NCBI GenBank assembly: GCA_039029315.1
Contig: JBCCGK010000057.1
Coordinates: 8,835-72,834, forward strand
Source: JBCCCJ01 sp039029315
GTDB lineage: Bacteria; Bacteroidota; Bacteroidia; J057
Reading direction: 5' to 3'
Length of the DNA: 64,000 nt
The position numbers and the translations under genes were made by a program. How positions within the stretch are numbered: the first letter of the stretch is position 1; every line of letters starts with the position of its first letter. The notes beneath the pieces are model-generated. The model saw only the letters and a program-made list of their open reading frames with translations, was not told the origin of the DNA and ran no database searches. Of the stretch, positions 37,601-45,410 are shown piece after piece.

Positions 37601-37690
37601 TGCATTTCCAACAAAAAACTCACATGGCTCGTCGTCGAAGGGCTGGAAAGTCGGAACATCCCTGCGTATGGAGCGATCTGGGATTCCTGA
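34682..37690 (+). CDS. Adenylation domain fused to a multi-spanning membrane flavoprotein-like module
   Basis: 1002 aa, ATG 34682. Residues 65-540 form an NRPS-type AMP-binding domain: YTSGTTGTPNG at 220-230, NNCGPTETT at 343-351, NTGDLGRW at 431-438, VKIKGFRVEL at 454-463 and PRTKRGKIDKR at 527-537 (catalytic Lys). Asp266 in FDMAAWEIF sits where amino-acid-activating domains bind the substrate amine, suggesting an amino acid substrate. No carrier-protein domain follows. Residues 585-795 have about six or seven membrane helices. Residues 800-1002 look like an oxidoreductase module, with FRLTISRAGDWT and VWVATGSGIGPCLPHL as FAD/NAD-binding-like motifs. A similar membrane flavoprotein type is known from fungi (TmpA-like); that link is from memory. 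The product could be a reduced or modified amino acid derivative. First gene of an operon with the crotonase. Confidence 0.85.
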   Translation: MKKESFSGRIPVSKKGRVHVAEPFGRQPSNKLPRQAILHLSDRDQDLFELFGYGVRRPLPYKAIHYAFEDMAQQFPNAIAAIHGEETITYKDLNIQANLLAQQLKLQGIREGDNVAVFIERSIPMLASILGILKIGAAYVPQDIRIVTEKLLTDILHSSEATCILSISKHREKIPMKEEIPYFLVDTFMQQAARREDYLEYDFHTKNEEFDASNNCFILYTSGTTGTPNGVQISHKNVCNIIHTNPGNLGIVPGDKVAHILSISFDMAAWEIFACLSYGGTLLIRGKSIPETAQKANIIISTPSVLATVDPHLCPEIKTVAVAGEPCPLPLANAWAAKGNFYNNCGPTETTIVNTMEKCKPGATTINIGKPTPNNTVYVLDKNMKALPIGEVGIMWGGGKCVSGGYINNPELTNKRYAYDPFLDDGSMMFNTGDLGRWTEEGKLEHHGRIDDQVKIKGFRVELDSVSRALESHPLCQQAVTVKIDDRTLVSYVVANVPDTEVLRQIVAKKLPYYYVPEEVLVLAELPRTKRGKIDKRLLIRQYKEEKEKAPTQEEDPTPPMDLNHVDLPNQLPLFSRIFKGERLMHYNRLIFLTLIVNMFLLRYGWEQGWFDTAAFNLHAISRVVLFNLAVAVFIRQQYVINLLFGFATSFSLTWPLAIRRRMGKIYHFGGIHVGGSMSAALWYLVFLAGVINNYMQSSLSLSSSFLFLNAVILLLILAMILTALPSLRAKFHDRFEFTHRFGGWSLLALFWVQTMLTLKAANHGQLDAGAIFGSLDFWVIFLMTVSIALPWMRLRKIKVDIETPSNHVAIATFDYGVTPFAGSSTSLSRHPLKDWHSFANIPAPDKDGFRLTISRAGDWTAQLIEDKPKHLWVKGIPTAGVGNIDQLFKKVVWVATGSGIGPCLPHLIAQTAPAKLIWATRNPRKTYGDQLVDEILEAQPDALIWDTDAFGKPDMLKLAYQAYKESGAEAVICISNKKLTWLVVEGLESRNIPAYGAIWDS

Positions 37691-37718
37691 CAAATCATTA
37701 ACGCTTAATCATATTCTC

Positions 37719-38486
37719 ATGAACAATATCAGTCTTGAAAAAGATGGCAGGGTAGCCATTGTCAAATTGGAACGATCCGCTGCCCTCAATGCCCTCAATA
37801 CAGAAACCCTGGAAGAGCTGACTCAACTCAGCCTGGAACTCGACCACGATCCATCTATCGGATCTATCATCATCACAAGCTCCCAACCCAAAGTGTTTTG
37901 TGCAGGCGCAGACATCAAGGAAATGAGCCAAAAATCTCATCAGGAAATGGTGGAAGAAGATTACTTCGGTGGCTGGGAAGTATTTGCCTCGATTCGCACC
38001 CCAAAAATTGCCGCTGTATCTGGCTTTGCATTTGGAGGCGGCTGCGAATTGGCGATGATGTGTGATATGATCTATGCTTCGGAGACAGCCCTCTTCGGTC
38101 AACCAGAAATCAAGCTGGGGGTGATCCCAGGAATTGGAGGCACACAGCGACTCAGTAGACTGGTCGGAAAGGCCAAAGCCATGGAGATGGTCTTGACTGG
38201 CAAGAGCATTGATGCCTATGAAGCGGAAAGAATTGGTCTTGTCGTACGAGTAATTCCGACTGATAAACTCTTGGCTCAAGTAAAAGTGGTCGCCAAACAG
38301 ATCGCTTCCTATAGCAAACAGGCCATTCTCACAGCCAAGGAACTGGTGCATCTGACAGATCAAATGAATCTGAAAGAAGGCATCATGTATGAACGAAGAC
38401 TCTTTCACTCTCTGATTGGAACCCAGGATCAAATTGAGGGCATGAATGCCTTCATCGAAAAACGCTCACCAAATTTTATTCACTAA
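37719..38486 (+). CDS. Enoyl-CoA hydratase/isomerase (crotonase) family protein
   Basis: 255 aa from ATG 37719, 28 bp after the upstream gene ends; the frame is open further 5' but that part overlaps the previous gene and reads as shadow. It has the crotonase fold landmarks: FCAGADIKEM (oxyanion hole, about 66), FGGGCELAMMCD (catalytic Glu) and FGQPEIKLGVIPGIGGTQRL (second catalytic Glu). Both glutamates needed for hydration of trans-2-enoyl-CoA are therefore present. It could act in beta-oxidation, but its place between an adenylation/flavoprotein fusion and an envelope protein suggests a dedicated pathway. Its operon partner downstream starts 25 bp later. Confidence 0.93.
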   Translation: MNNISLEKDGRVAIVKLERSAALNALNTETLEELTQLSLELDHDPSIGSIIITSSQPKVFCAGADIKEMSQKSHQEMVEEDYFGGWEVFASIRTPKIAAVSGFAFGGGCELAMMCDMIYASETALFGQPEIKLGVIPGIGGTQRLSRLVGKAKAMEMVLTGKSIDAYEAERIGLVVRVIPTDKLLAQVKVVAKQIASYSKQAILTAKELVHLTDQMNLKEGIMYERRLFHSLIGTQDQIEGMNAFIEKRSPNFIH

Positions 38487-38511
38487 TCCACTATTCATAA
38501 ACATTACAAAA

Positions 38512-39582
38512 ATGAAAAATACTATCTTATTCATCGCTTTGCTCAGTTCATTCGGACTTTGCTTTTCTCAACTTGCTCCCACAAGTGCTCCCCTTTCATC
38601 CTCATCAAGCAGTTCCCTTCCAGAGCTAGCAAGCATAATGGAAACGCCCAGCCCCGAAATAACGCCGGGCAACAATGATACAGTCGTGCTGATGCTCAAC
38701 TCGACCGACTCATTGCTGATGAGAATAGAGAAAGAGGTTCTGCCCAGGCTTGCAGCCATGATCAAAGCAGAATTTGACAAAGAAGAGGCGGGTGAAACTG
38801 TAGCAATGGAGAAAGCAGCAATGGAAGAAACGGCCAATCAGGAAGAGGAAATGATGAAAGAAGAGAACATGACACAGATGGCAGAAACGGAAAAAGTTGA
38901 AGTAGTTCAGCAGCCAGAAGAAGAGACAACAGAATCAGCCACAGGTAGCTTCGCTGTCAATATTCTCCACAATAGTTTCGCCGGAATCCATCCAGCTATT
39001 TTTGGGAGCATTCCTACCAAGAAAGGCCCAACCATCACCTACTATGGGGTATTTTGGAGCAATCCAGCATTTGGCAATCCTGCTTCTGGAAATGATTTTT
39101 GGTTCGAGCATGGAGCGGGCGTCGCCTTTACAGCCTTCAAACAAAAGCTTTTGATCAATCCTTCTCTTGGATTTGCCCATGGAAAACTATTGTCTGGTCA
39201 TGAATCAACCGTCGTCGGAGATGGCATCATTCCCAGCGTATTCATGCACTATGGAAGCGGAAGGCTGGCTGTCGACTTTTACTTTGCTTACTACAAAGCA
39301 CTCCGTCAAGGCCCAAATGCCTCCACAGATTTCATTTTCAATTGGGTCAATCCTTTGATCCAGGTGAACAAATTCTTCTCCATCGGTGCCTATTATGAGC
39401 AATTTGTGAACACCAGAACTGCTGAGGTCAAATCTCCCACAAGCATCAATCAGTGGCTCGGAGGCTCTATCAAGTTCTCTGCTGGCAATGGACCTTCCTT
39501 GATGATTGCTGTTGGAAAAAACTTCAGCGATATAGGAGGCAGGGAGTTTCATAAGATCTCCGCTTCTTTTCCGATCAGATAG
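38512..39582 (+). CDS. Exported protein with acidic linker and outer-membrane barrel-like C-terminal half
   Basis: 356 aa from ATG 38512, which yields a signal peptide (MKNTILFIALLSSFGLCFS). A Ser/Pro-rich stretch follows at 20-55, then a helical region with VLPRLAAMIKAEF, and a Glu/Met-rich low-complexity segment at about 100-145. From about 150 to the end there are strand-like alternating segments (GVAFTAFKQKLLINPSLGFAHG, read as its core) ending in ISASFPIR. No family is recognised. A C-terminal barrel or periplasmic beta domain is likely. It is the third gene of the operon and the last before a convergent fibre operon; a palindromic repeat between them probably serves both as terminator. 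Confidence 0.75.
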   Translation: MKNTILFIALLSSFGLCFSQLAPTSAPLSSSSSSSLPELASIMETPSPEITPGNNDTVVLMLNSTDSLLMRIEKEVLPRLAAMIKAEFDKEEAGETVAMEKAAMEETANQEEEMMKEENMTQMAETEKVEVVQQPEEETTESATGSFAVNILHNSFAGIHPAIFGSIPTKKGPTITYYGVFWSNPAFGNPASGNDFWFEHGAGVAFTAFKQKLLINPSLGFAHGKLLSGHESTVVGDGIIPSVFMHYGSGRLAVDFYFAYYKALRQGPNASTDFIFNWVNPLIQVNKFFSIGAYYEQFVNTRTAEVKSPTSINQWLGGSIKFSAGNGPSLMIAVGKNFSDIGGREFHKISASFPIR

Positions 39583-39636
39583 AGAAGGAATAGATTCAAA
39601 GAAAGGGAGAATGTTCCATTTGTCTCCTTGTTGATT

Positions 39637-39711
39637 GGAACACAGAAGCACTGAGACACAGAGATCATCATTTGATTAGCAATCACTCTGTGCCTTTGTG
39701 TCTCTGTGTTC
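39637..39711. repeat. REP-like palindrome of the GGAACACAGAG type between convergent genes
   Basis: GGAACACAGAAGCACTGAG begins the left arm (39637-39663). The right arm (39684-39711) reads CACTCTGTGCCTTTGTGTC and ends TCTGTGTTC. The arms are imperfect inverted repeats around a 20-nt loop. It probably acts as a bidirectional terminator. This kind of CACAGAG-rich palindrome is known from many bacterial genomes as intergenic repeat. Confidence 0.7.
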
Positions 39712-39804
39712 TATTTTTAGGCTATTCAGACGGCATTCGCCCTCTTTTATCAGATGAAAGCTGCGAACGGACATGTTTAGGAGAAAAACCAAATTCTGAT
39801 GGGC

Positions 39805-41619
39805 CTACTCATTCCCAGTCATCAATGGCTGGGAATCACCAGCATTCTCCACGATCTCTAATCGGGCACTGAGCTGCTGCATCATTTCCTGTTGCTGAGC
39901 CAGGAGTTGCTGATAGGACTGAATGATTTGGTCTTGCTGTTCTACTGTTTCACTCAGCTCCTGAACAGCTTTGGTGAGCGGTACGACAAACTCAGCATAT
40001 CGTAGGCCATAGGCTTCCGTTTCACTTGCTGGCACATCAATCCCGCTGAACGTAAATCCACTCTCTTTAGCCGCCTGTTCTACTTCCTGAGCGATGAAAC
40101 CTGTGTAGCGGATGCCTTTTTTCTGCTCGATAGCTGCCCGATTGCCTGCGGCAACTTCTCGTCCGTAGAAGGCGGCAATCTGGTCTCCGTCCATATGATA
40201 AGTGACGGGTCTGAGTCGCTTTATGAAGTCCAGGCCCCCTACATTCTGCTGCACATCGGTTTTGAAACGGCCATCCGAAGTAGCGGTCCAGTTGACAGCT
40301 CCACCGATAGAAGCATGAGCGCTGTTACCGATCATGATTTCATTGTCGCCAGTAACGACGGTTCCTCCTCCAATCGCAATAGAGTTGGCTCCTTGTGCCC
40401 TGCTGTCCCATCCGATGGAGATGCCATGAGTTCCTGTAGTCTCTGCATTGGTGCCGATGGTAACACTGGAATCTGCTTTGCCGGCTGCATTGAATCCAAT
40501 GGAAATCGCTCTGCGATTGAACACGGAATCGTGATACCCAATAGCAACGGATTCATGAGCGGCGGTATAGGCTCGACGCCCGATTGAGATGGCATTTTGG
40601 GCATTGCTGGTATTCCAGGCGAGGTAGCCGATCGCAATGGAGCCAGTTGAGGTAACTTCTGCCTCTGATCCCAGGGTGATGCCATATTGTCCATATACTT
40701 CACAACCATATCCGACTACTGTTGCATCGGACTGAGAGATGTCTATGTTTGCTCCGAGAAAGGTCACACGACTTCTAGAATCATTCAGTAAATGAGAATA
40801 TGCCCCAATACCTGTAATGTCATTGCCATTGACATTGTCATATCCCGCTCGAACCCCTATCAAGGTATTGCGATTGCCAGTCGTCGGACTATTGAATCTG
40901 TTGTTTTTATAGCCTGCATAGGTTCCGATGAAGGTATTATCATCTCCATACTCATTGGCTGCTCCAGCTCCCATTCCGATAAAGGTATTTCGAAATCCTT
41001 CCCCATTGTCAATCCCAGCCGAATCCCCAACTACCGTATTTTTGTACCCAGTGGTTACATCATACAGTGCGTCACTCCCAACTGCTGTGTTCCTACGGCC
41101 TGTGGTAATGGACCGTCCAGCAGAATATCCAATCAAGGTGTTGTAATCTGCTCCAATATTGTTATAACCAGCACTTGAACCGATGAACGTATTGTTTTGG
41201 CCATCTACATTGTTGAAGCCAGCCCGCTCTCCCACAAATGTATTGTCATCTCCGAATGTGTTTTTATAGCCTGCTTCGGTTCCCACAAATACATTGTCAC
41301 TTGCTTCACTTCTGTAGCCAGCTCTGGCTCCTAGGAAGGTATTGTCAATACCGCCGTCTCCAATTTTTCCAGATTCGGAGCCAATGAAAGTGTTGTCAAC
41401 GCCAGTATTGTCCCGGCCAGCACCAAAGCCAACCAGGGTGTTATAACTGTCATTGGTTTGAGTGATTCCAGCAGAATCTCCAAGGATTACATTTCTGTCT
41501 CCAGAGCTAATGCTTGCGCCTGCTGCGGTTCCAAGTGTTTCATTGTGGTCCTGAGCCTGAGCTTCCCTGCTCAGAAAGAAGAGGCCAAGGAAAAGAGATA
41601 TGATTGAAAGAGTTTTCAT
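39805..41619 (-). CDS. Secreted YadA-head-repeat fibre with C-terminal S74 chaperone domain (paralogue 2)
   Basis: 604 aa from ATG 41617-41619, giving signal peptide MKTLSIISLFLGLFFLSREAQAQ. Same plan as the protein at 684-2507: about 20 NTFIGxxAG-type repeats, a YadA-head-like section (SIAIGYLAWN, ISIGRRAY), TSDGRFKTDVQQN as the S74 signature at about residue 450, and a coiled coil (ETVEQQDQIIQSYQQLL) at the end. By eye the last 200 residues are around 80 percent identical to paralogue 1, while the repeat region diverges more. Predicted trimeric surface fibre, self-cleaving if the S74 serine is active. It starts 49 bp after the end of its DUF1566 partner gene. Confidence 0.88.
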   Translation of the reverse strand: MKTLSIISLFLGLFFLSREAQAQDHNETLGTAAGASISSGDRNVILGDSAGITQTNDSYNTLVGFGAGRDNTGVDNTFIGSESGKIGDGGIDNTFLGARAGYRSEASDNVFVGTEAGYKNTFGDDNTFVGERAGFNNVDGQNNTFIGSSAGYNNIGADYNTLIGYSAGRSITTGRRNTAVGSDALYDVTTGYKNTVVGDSAGIDNGEGFRNTFIGMGAGAANEYGDDNTFIGTYAGYKNNRFNSPTTGNRNTLIGVRAGYDNVNGNDITGIGAYSHLLNDSRSRVTFLGANIDISQSDATVVGYGCEVYGQYGITLGSEAEVTSTGSIAIGYLAWNTSNAQNAISIGRRAYTAAHESVAIGYHDSVFNRRAISIGFNAAGKADSSVTIGTNAETTGTHGISIGWDSRAQGANSIAIGGGTVVTGDNEIMIGNSAHASIGGAVNWTATSDGRFKTDVQQNVGGLDFIKRLRPVTYHMDGDQIAAFYGREVAAGNRAAIEQKKGIRYTGFIAQEVEQAAKESGFTFSGIDVPASETEAYGLRYAEFVVPLTKAVQELSETVEQQDQIIQSYQQLLAQQQEMMQQLSARLEIVENAGDSQPLMTGNE

Positions 41620-41668
41620 TGTTTGAGATAATGAGATTGAGAGGAGTGAAGTAAAAAAAAGAGCGGTC

Positions 41669-42892
41669 TTAGTTCTTGCGCACGCAGCGACAATTGTGTC
41701 CGGAAGTATCTGTTTTTGGGTCAGGATCAGGACCACCATAATCCAGTCGCTGGGTAAAAGCATTGGTAGCGTCTTGCTCCGTATCGCTCCAGTATTTGGC
41801 AGCAGAGGTTTGCGAAAGTCCTGTTATCAAGTAGGACTGCTTGTACATCGCATCGAGTTCCAGTTTGCTAGGCAGATACCAATCGTTATGACCATAGGCA
41901 GTCAGATTGGCGCATGTGGTCTGAGCAGTGGGCCAGTTGACAGAAGCTGCATTGTCGGTGGGATGCACATAAATTTCACTTCCCTGAAAGCGAATAGGAA
42001 TGGGAAGGCTGGGATCAGGCACCTCATCAGAAGGGAGCTTGACAAAGCCGCCATCAGACAATTTGAGCGTATCAACAGAAAGCGAGAGTGTTTGGAGTTC
42101 ATTGGTCACATCTCCATCTACTTCAGCAGGAAGGCTTACACTGTTTCCATTGCTGATAGAGAGTGTGTTGCCAAGAAGATTCAAACTTTGCAATTCATTG
42201 GCAGCATCTGCATCTGCATCATCCACACTGATCCCTGTCAAGGCAGATCCATCCCCTGAGAAGGCACCGGCGAAAATGGTGCCTCCAGTGGAGATATTGG
42301 GATCATTGTTGTCGCCTCCTCCTGGAGAATCCTTGAAGTAGAAGGTATTGCTTTTGTAGCCAATAAAGTCTTCACTTACCCCACTGTGGCCGAATATCAG
42401 AGCATTCCCCGTTGTCCCCACATAAGCAGGATCAGCATTGAATGAGGCTGGAAAGGCCAAACCCTGATCGACATTAACATAAAATTTACTGGCATTGATC
42501 TGGGCTTTTTCCGTCCCATTGATGCTAAAACGAATGCGATTTTCATTGGCATTCTTCTCTACCTGCACTTTGGTATTGCCATCAGCATCCGAGAGTTCAT
42601 CCGGCGTTGCATTGGCAGAGAGGTCTGCCCAATTGCTGCCATCATAAAACCAAAAACTGTTTGTACTGATGTCAAACACCAATAGCCCGGTAGCAGGATT
42701 GCTAATGATGCTTCTTTGAGCAGAAGTCATACGGGGGACCAGGATTCCCTTTTCTGTGCTTTGGACATCTAGCATGGCACTAGGGTCTGGGTCTCCATTG
42801 TTGTTGTTGATTCCCACCTGTGCATATATGAGTTGGGGGACACACAGGAGAAATAGAAGGATCACTTGAGGGAATGCAATGCTATGTTTCAT
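41669..42892 (-). CDS. Exported DUF1566 (Lcl-type) domain protein with coiled/fibre insert (paralogue 2)
   Basis: 407 aa, ATG 42890-42892, signal peptide MKHSIAFPQVILLFLLCVPQLIYAQ. N-terminal module: DPDPSAMLDVQS, KGILVPRMTSAQR and FWFYDGSNW. A central insert of about 170 residues holds tail-fibre-like text (GTIFAGAFSGDGSALTGI) and LQSLNLLGNTLSISNG repeats. The C-terminal DUF1566 domain (WYLPSKLELDAMYKQ, YWSDTEQDATN, CRCVRKN) is nearly identical to that of the 236-aa paralogue at 2545-3255. It is first in an operon with the S74 fibre. The N-terminal module is also shared with the 1024-aa propeller protein at 48877-51951, so these proteins probably meet at the same place on the cell surface. 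Confidence 0.85.
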   Translation of the reverse strand: MKHSIAFPQVILLFLLCVPQLIYAQVGINNNNGDPDPSAMLDVQSTEKGILVPRMTSAQRSIISNPATGLLVFDISTNSFWFYDGSNWADLSANATPDELSDADGNTKVQVEKNANENRIRFSINGTEKAQINASKFYVNVDQGLAFPASFNADPAYVGTTGNALIFGHSGVSEDFIGYKSNTFYFKDSPGGGDNNDPNISTGGTIFAGAFSGDGSALTGISVDDADADAANELQSLNLLGNTLSISNGNSVSLPAEVDGDVTNELQTLSLSVDTLKLSDGGFVKLPSDEVPDPSLPIPIRFQGSEIYVHPTDNAASVNWPTAQTTCANLTAYGHNDWYLPSKLELDAMYKQSYLITGLSQTSAAKYWSDTEQDATNAFTQRLDYGGPDPDPKTDTSGHNCRCVRKN

Positions 42893-42930
42893 TTTGTTGG
42901 TTTTGAATCATCATGAGATTGTTGATGATT

Positions 42931-42997
42931 CAAAGGTCGGGGACATCATCGCCTTGCTTATGGACTATTGTTCACAATATTGGTAATAATGTTCCAT
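42931..42997 (-). promoter_or_regulatory. Two-box promoter upstream of fibre operon 2
   Basis: The minus-strand -7-like box GACCTTTG lies at 42931-42938, 39 bp before the ATG. On the plus strand GGACTATTGTTCACAA starts at 42962 and GTAATAATGTTCCAT at 42983 (period 21). The sequence around it is very close to that upstream of the propeller gene at 51990-52056. Confidence 0.62.
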
Positions 42998-43131
42998 TGT
43001 GGTGGGAGAATGGACAAAAGAGGCCTTCGGATGCTCGGCTATCTCGGATTGAAATCCTGGCCCATCTTTGATGGTTTGTCCAGGAGAAATGGTCTGCCGA
43101 TCATAGCCAGGGCTGATGGTCCATTTGTTTC

Positions 43132-45315
43132 TTAGGAGAGTGGGAGGGCGATCTCAAAGCTGGTATATTCCCCTTCTTTTGATTCGCAGCTCAGGCTTCC
43201 CTGATAGCCTTGTGTGATCAGGTCATAGCTGATGGACAAGCCAAGCCCAATATTGCCCTTACCAGTAGCTTTGGTGGTAAAGAATGGCTGGAAGATCTGC
43301 TTTTGGATCTCCTTCGGGATGCCTGTTCCATTGTCCCGAATGCGGATCAGGAGATGCTCTTGCTTTTTCTCAGTCTGTATGCTCAGCTTAGGGGAATAGG
43401 TATCTCCCAAACTTTGCTTTTTTTTCTCCATGGCATAACAGGCGTTGTTGACCAGATTGATGATCACACGCTGGAGGTCCTGGGGATTTGCCTCAATGCT
43501 GGGAAGGTCTTCCGCCATCGCTTTACGGATGTGCAAGTGAAAGGATTCCTGTTTGGCACGGTAGGCCTTATAGGCCAAATGAACGGAATCTTCCAACAAT
43601 GAATTGATTTGTACAGGAAGGTGTTGTCCTTCATTGTCCTGCGCATGTTCCATCATGCCTTCGACAATCTGGGTTGCCCTTTCTCCATGCTTGTAAATCC
43701 GATCAGTATTTTGTCTGATCCCTTCAATGGTTTCTTTCAGGAGTGTCAGATCTTCAGGATTGTTACTTTCCAGATACATATTCAGGTCCTCTTCGAATTC
43801 GCCAACCAATTCTTTGGCTACCTGAGAAAAGTTTTGGACAAAATTGAGGGGATTTTTGATCTCATGAGCGATACCCGCAGTCATACTTCCCAGCGAGGCC
43901 ATTTTCTCCTGCATGATGAGCTGATCCTGGGTGGTTTTTAAGGTATCAAGCGTATGTTCCAGCGCATGATTCTTGATGCGGATCTCTTCAGCAAGTTGTT
44001 GTTTTTGTTTTCTGGACCGGTACTGAACAAAGGCAATCCAGCCTACCGCGATGGCCAATACTAACATTCCCAGGAGTCCCAAGCCTCTGGTTTGTACCTG
44101 ATTTTCCAATCTCAGCTGCTCAATAGCATTGGCTTGCTCTACCGCCAGACTATCCTGGAAGGCTTTTTGGGCATATTCGTATTTGTATTGCTGATCCAAC
44201 AGTGCTCGTGTATTGCCCAAGTCTTCTATGGAGTCTTCCAAGGCCTCAAAGGCCTGATAATATTCCAGTGCTTCCTGATGTTTTCTATTGTGTTTTGCCA
44301 GCAAATACTTCGCTTCCAGAACGTCTCTTCTGAGCGTTGGCCTGGGGTTAGTCCTGAGGAGATTCTCCATCTTTCGCAAATAATCATAGGCTTCCTGCCA
44401 ATAGCTGAGTTTGATACAACTAACAAACAATAAACTAAGCAAGTTGCCATGGCGAAAGCGTTCATTCCTCACCTCAAAGGCCTCCAAACTTTGTTTCCCA
44501 ATGAGATAGGCTGATTCTACATTTCCTTCTGCCGTCTCTATCGCAGTCAGTGTATTCAAGGAAAGGGCAATGGACAAGGTATCCTTTCTGGCCCTCGCTA
44601 ATTCAAGCCCTGCATTCACATAGATTCTCGCTGTATCATAGGCTTTCTGCGACACCTGGGCAACGGAAATGAGCGAATACAAATACGCCAGGGAAGAAGA
44701 GTCGCTTAGCGCCTGCTGTTGTTCTAATTCCAGTGCTTCGATCCATGAATCCTCAGCCTTAGCAAATTCATTCTGGTTGAACTGGCTGACTCCTAGCTCT
44801 TGTAAAAGAAGGATTGTAACAAATGTATCCTGATATGGTCTCAGCTTTTCCAAAGCCTGGAAATAGATTTGAAAGGCTTCATATCTTTTATTTTGAACAT
44901 TGAGCATTGCAGCCTGATTCACCTGCTGTGTACCGAAATACTCTACTAGTTTCTTCTTTTCTTTAGGGGGAAGCTCCTCTTTGAGCTTGAATTGAAACAT
45001 CTTCTCTGTGATCTCACCGACTTCCAGGGGAAAGTTGTGGATTCCCACATTGACTTCGGACAATTTGATGGTCATCAGTTCAAGCAATGTTACTGCCGAA
45101 ATATCCTCTCGAAGGAGCAGGAGAAGGGTATCTACGATGGCTTCGGTTTCTGCATCCAGAGAGTCTTGCTGAACCGTTTGCATCAGGTCCAACACTGCCT
45201 GTTTGTAGGTTTCATAAGAGGCTGTTTGTCCCCAGCTTGGAGATCCTAATAAGACAAATAGGCTGAATAAGAGCCATCTTTTTTTTAGGAAAGAGAGGGG
45301 AAAAAGCATCTGCAT
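43132..45315 (-). CDS. TPR-containing sensor histidine kinase
   Basis: 727 aa from ATG 45313-45315 (another ATG two codons on). Signal peptide LLFSLFVLLGSPSWGQ, then a TPR-like helical region at about 40-390 (AKAEDSWIEALELEQQ, AYDYLRKMENLL), a membrane helix at about 418-436 (GLGLLGMLVLAIAVGWIAFV), a coiled-coil linker, HisKA with GIAHEIKNPLNFVQNF, and HATPase with DNGTGIP, PFFTTK and GLGLSISYD. The kinase half is very similar to that of the neighbouring protein at 45411-48713 (shared LESNNPEDLTLLKETIEG and KHGERATQIVEGMM), so one arose from the other with a swap of sensor. No receiver domain. It lies 95 bp after the propeller kinase gene and may be co-transcribed. Confidence 0.93.
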   Translation of the reverse strand: MQMLFPLSFLKKRWLLFSLFVLLGSPSWGQTASYETYKQAVLDLMQTVQQDSLDAETEAIVDTLLLLLREDISAVTLLELMTIKLSEVNVGIHNFPLEVGEITEKMFQFKLKEELPPKEKKKLVEYFGTQQVNQAAMLNVQNKRYEAFQIYFQALEKLRPYQDTFVTILLLQELGVSQFNQNEFAKAEDSWIEALELEQQQALSDSSSLAYLYSLISVAQVSQKAYDTARIYVNAGLELARARKDTLSIALSLNTLTAIETAEGNVESAYLIGKQSLEAFEVRNERFRHGNLLSLLFVSCIKLSYWQEAYDYLRKMENLLRTNPRPTLRRDVLEAKYLLAKHNRKHQEALEYYQAFEALEDSIEDLGNTRALLDQQYKYEYAQKAFQDSLAVEQANAIEQLRLENQVQTRGLGLLGMLVLAIAVGWIAFVQYRSRKQKQQLAEEIRIKNHALEHTLDTLKTTQDQLIMQEKMASLGSMTAGIAHEIKNPLNFVQNFSQVAKELVGEFEEDLNMYLESNNPEDLTLLKETIEGIRQNTDRIYKHGERATQIVEGMMEHAQDNEGQHLPVQINSLLEDSVHLAYKAYRAKQESFHLHIRKAMAEDLPSIEANPQDLQRVIINLVNNACYAMEKKKQSLGDTYSPKLSIQTEKKQEHLLIRIRDNGTGIPKEIQKQIFQPFFTTKATGKGNIGLGLSISYDLITQGYQGSLSCESKEGEYTSFEIALPLS

Positions 45316-45410
45316 TTCAGGTATCTATTGAGGCGAAAAGATTGGAAGATGAAAGTGGGACAAACAACATGATTCCAGGCAAAAATTCTTCATAATCACA
45401 CAATGGGAAG

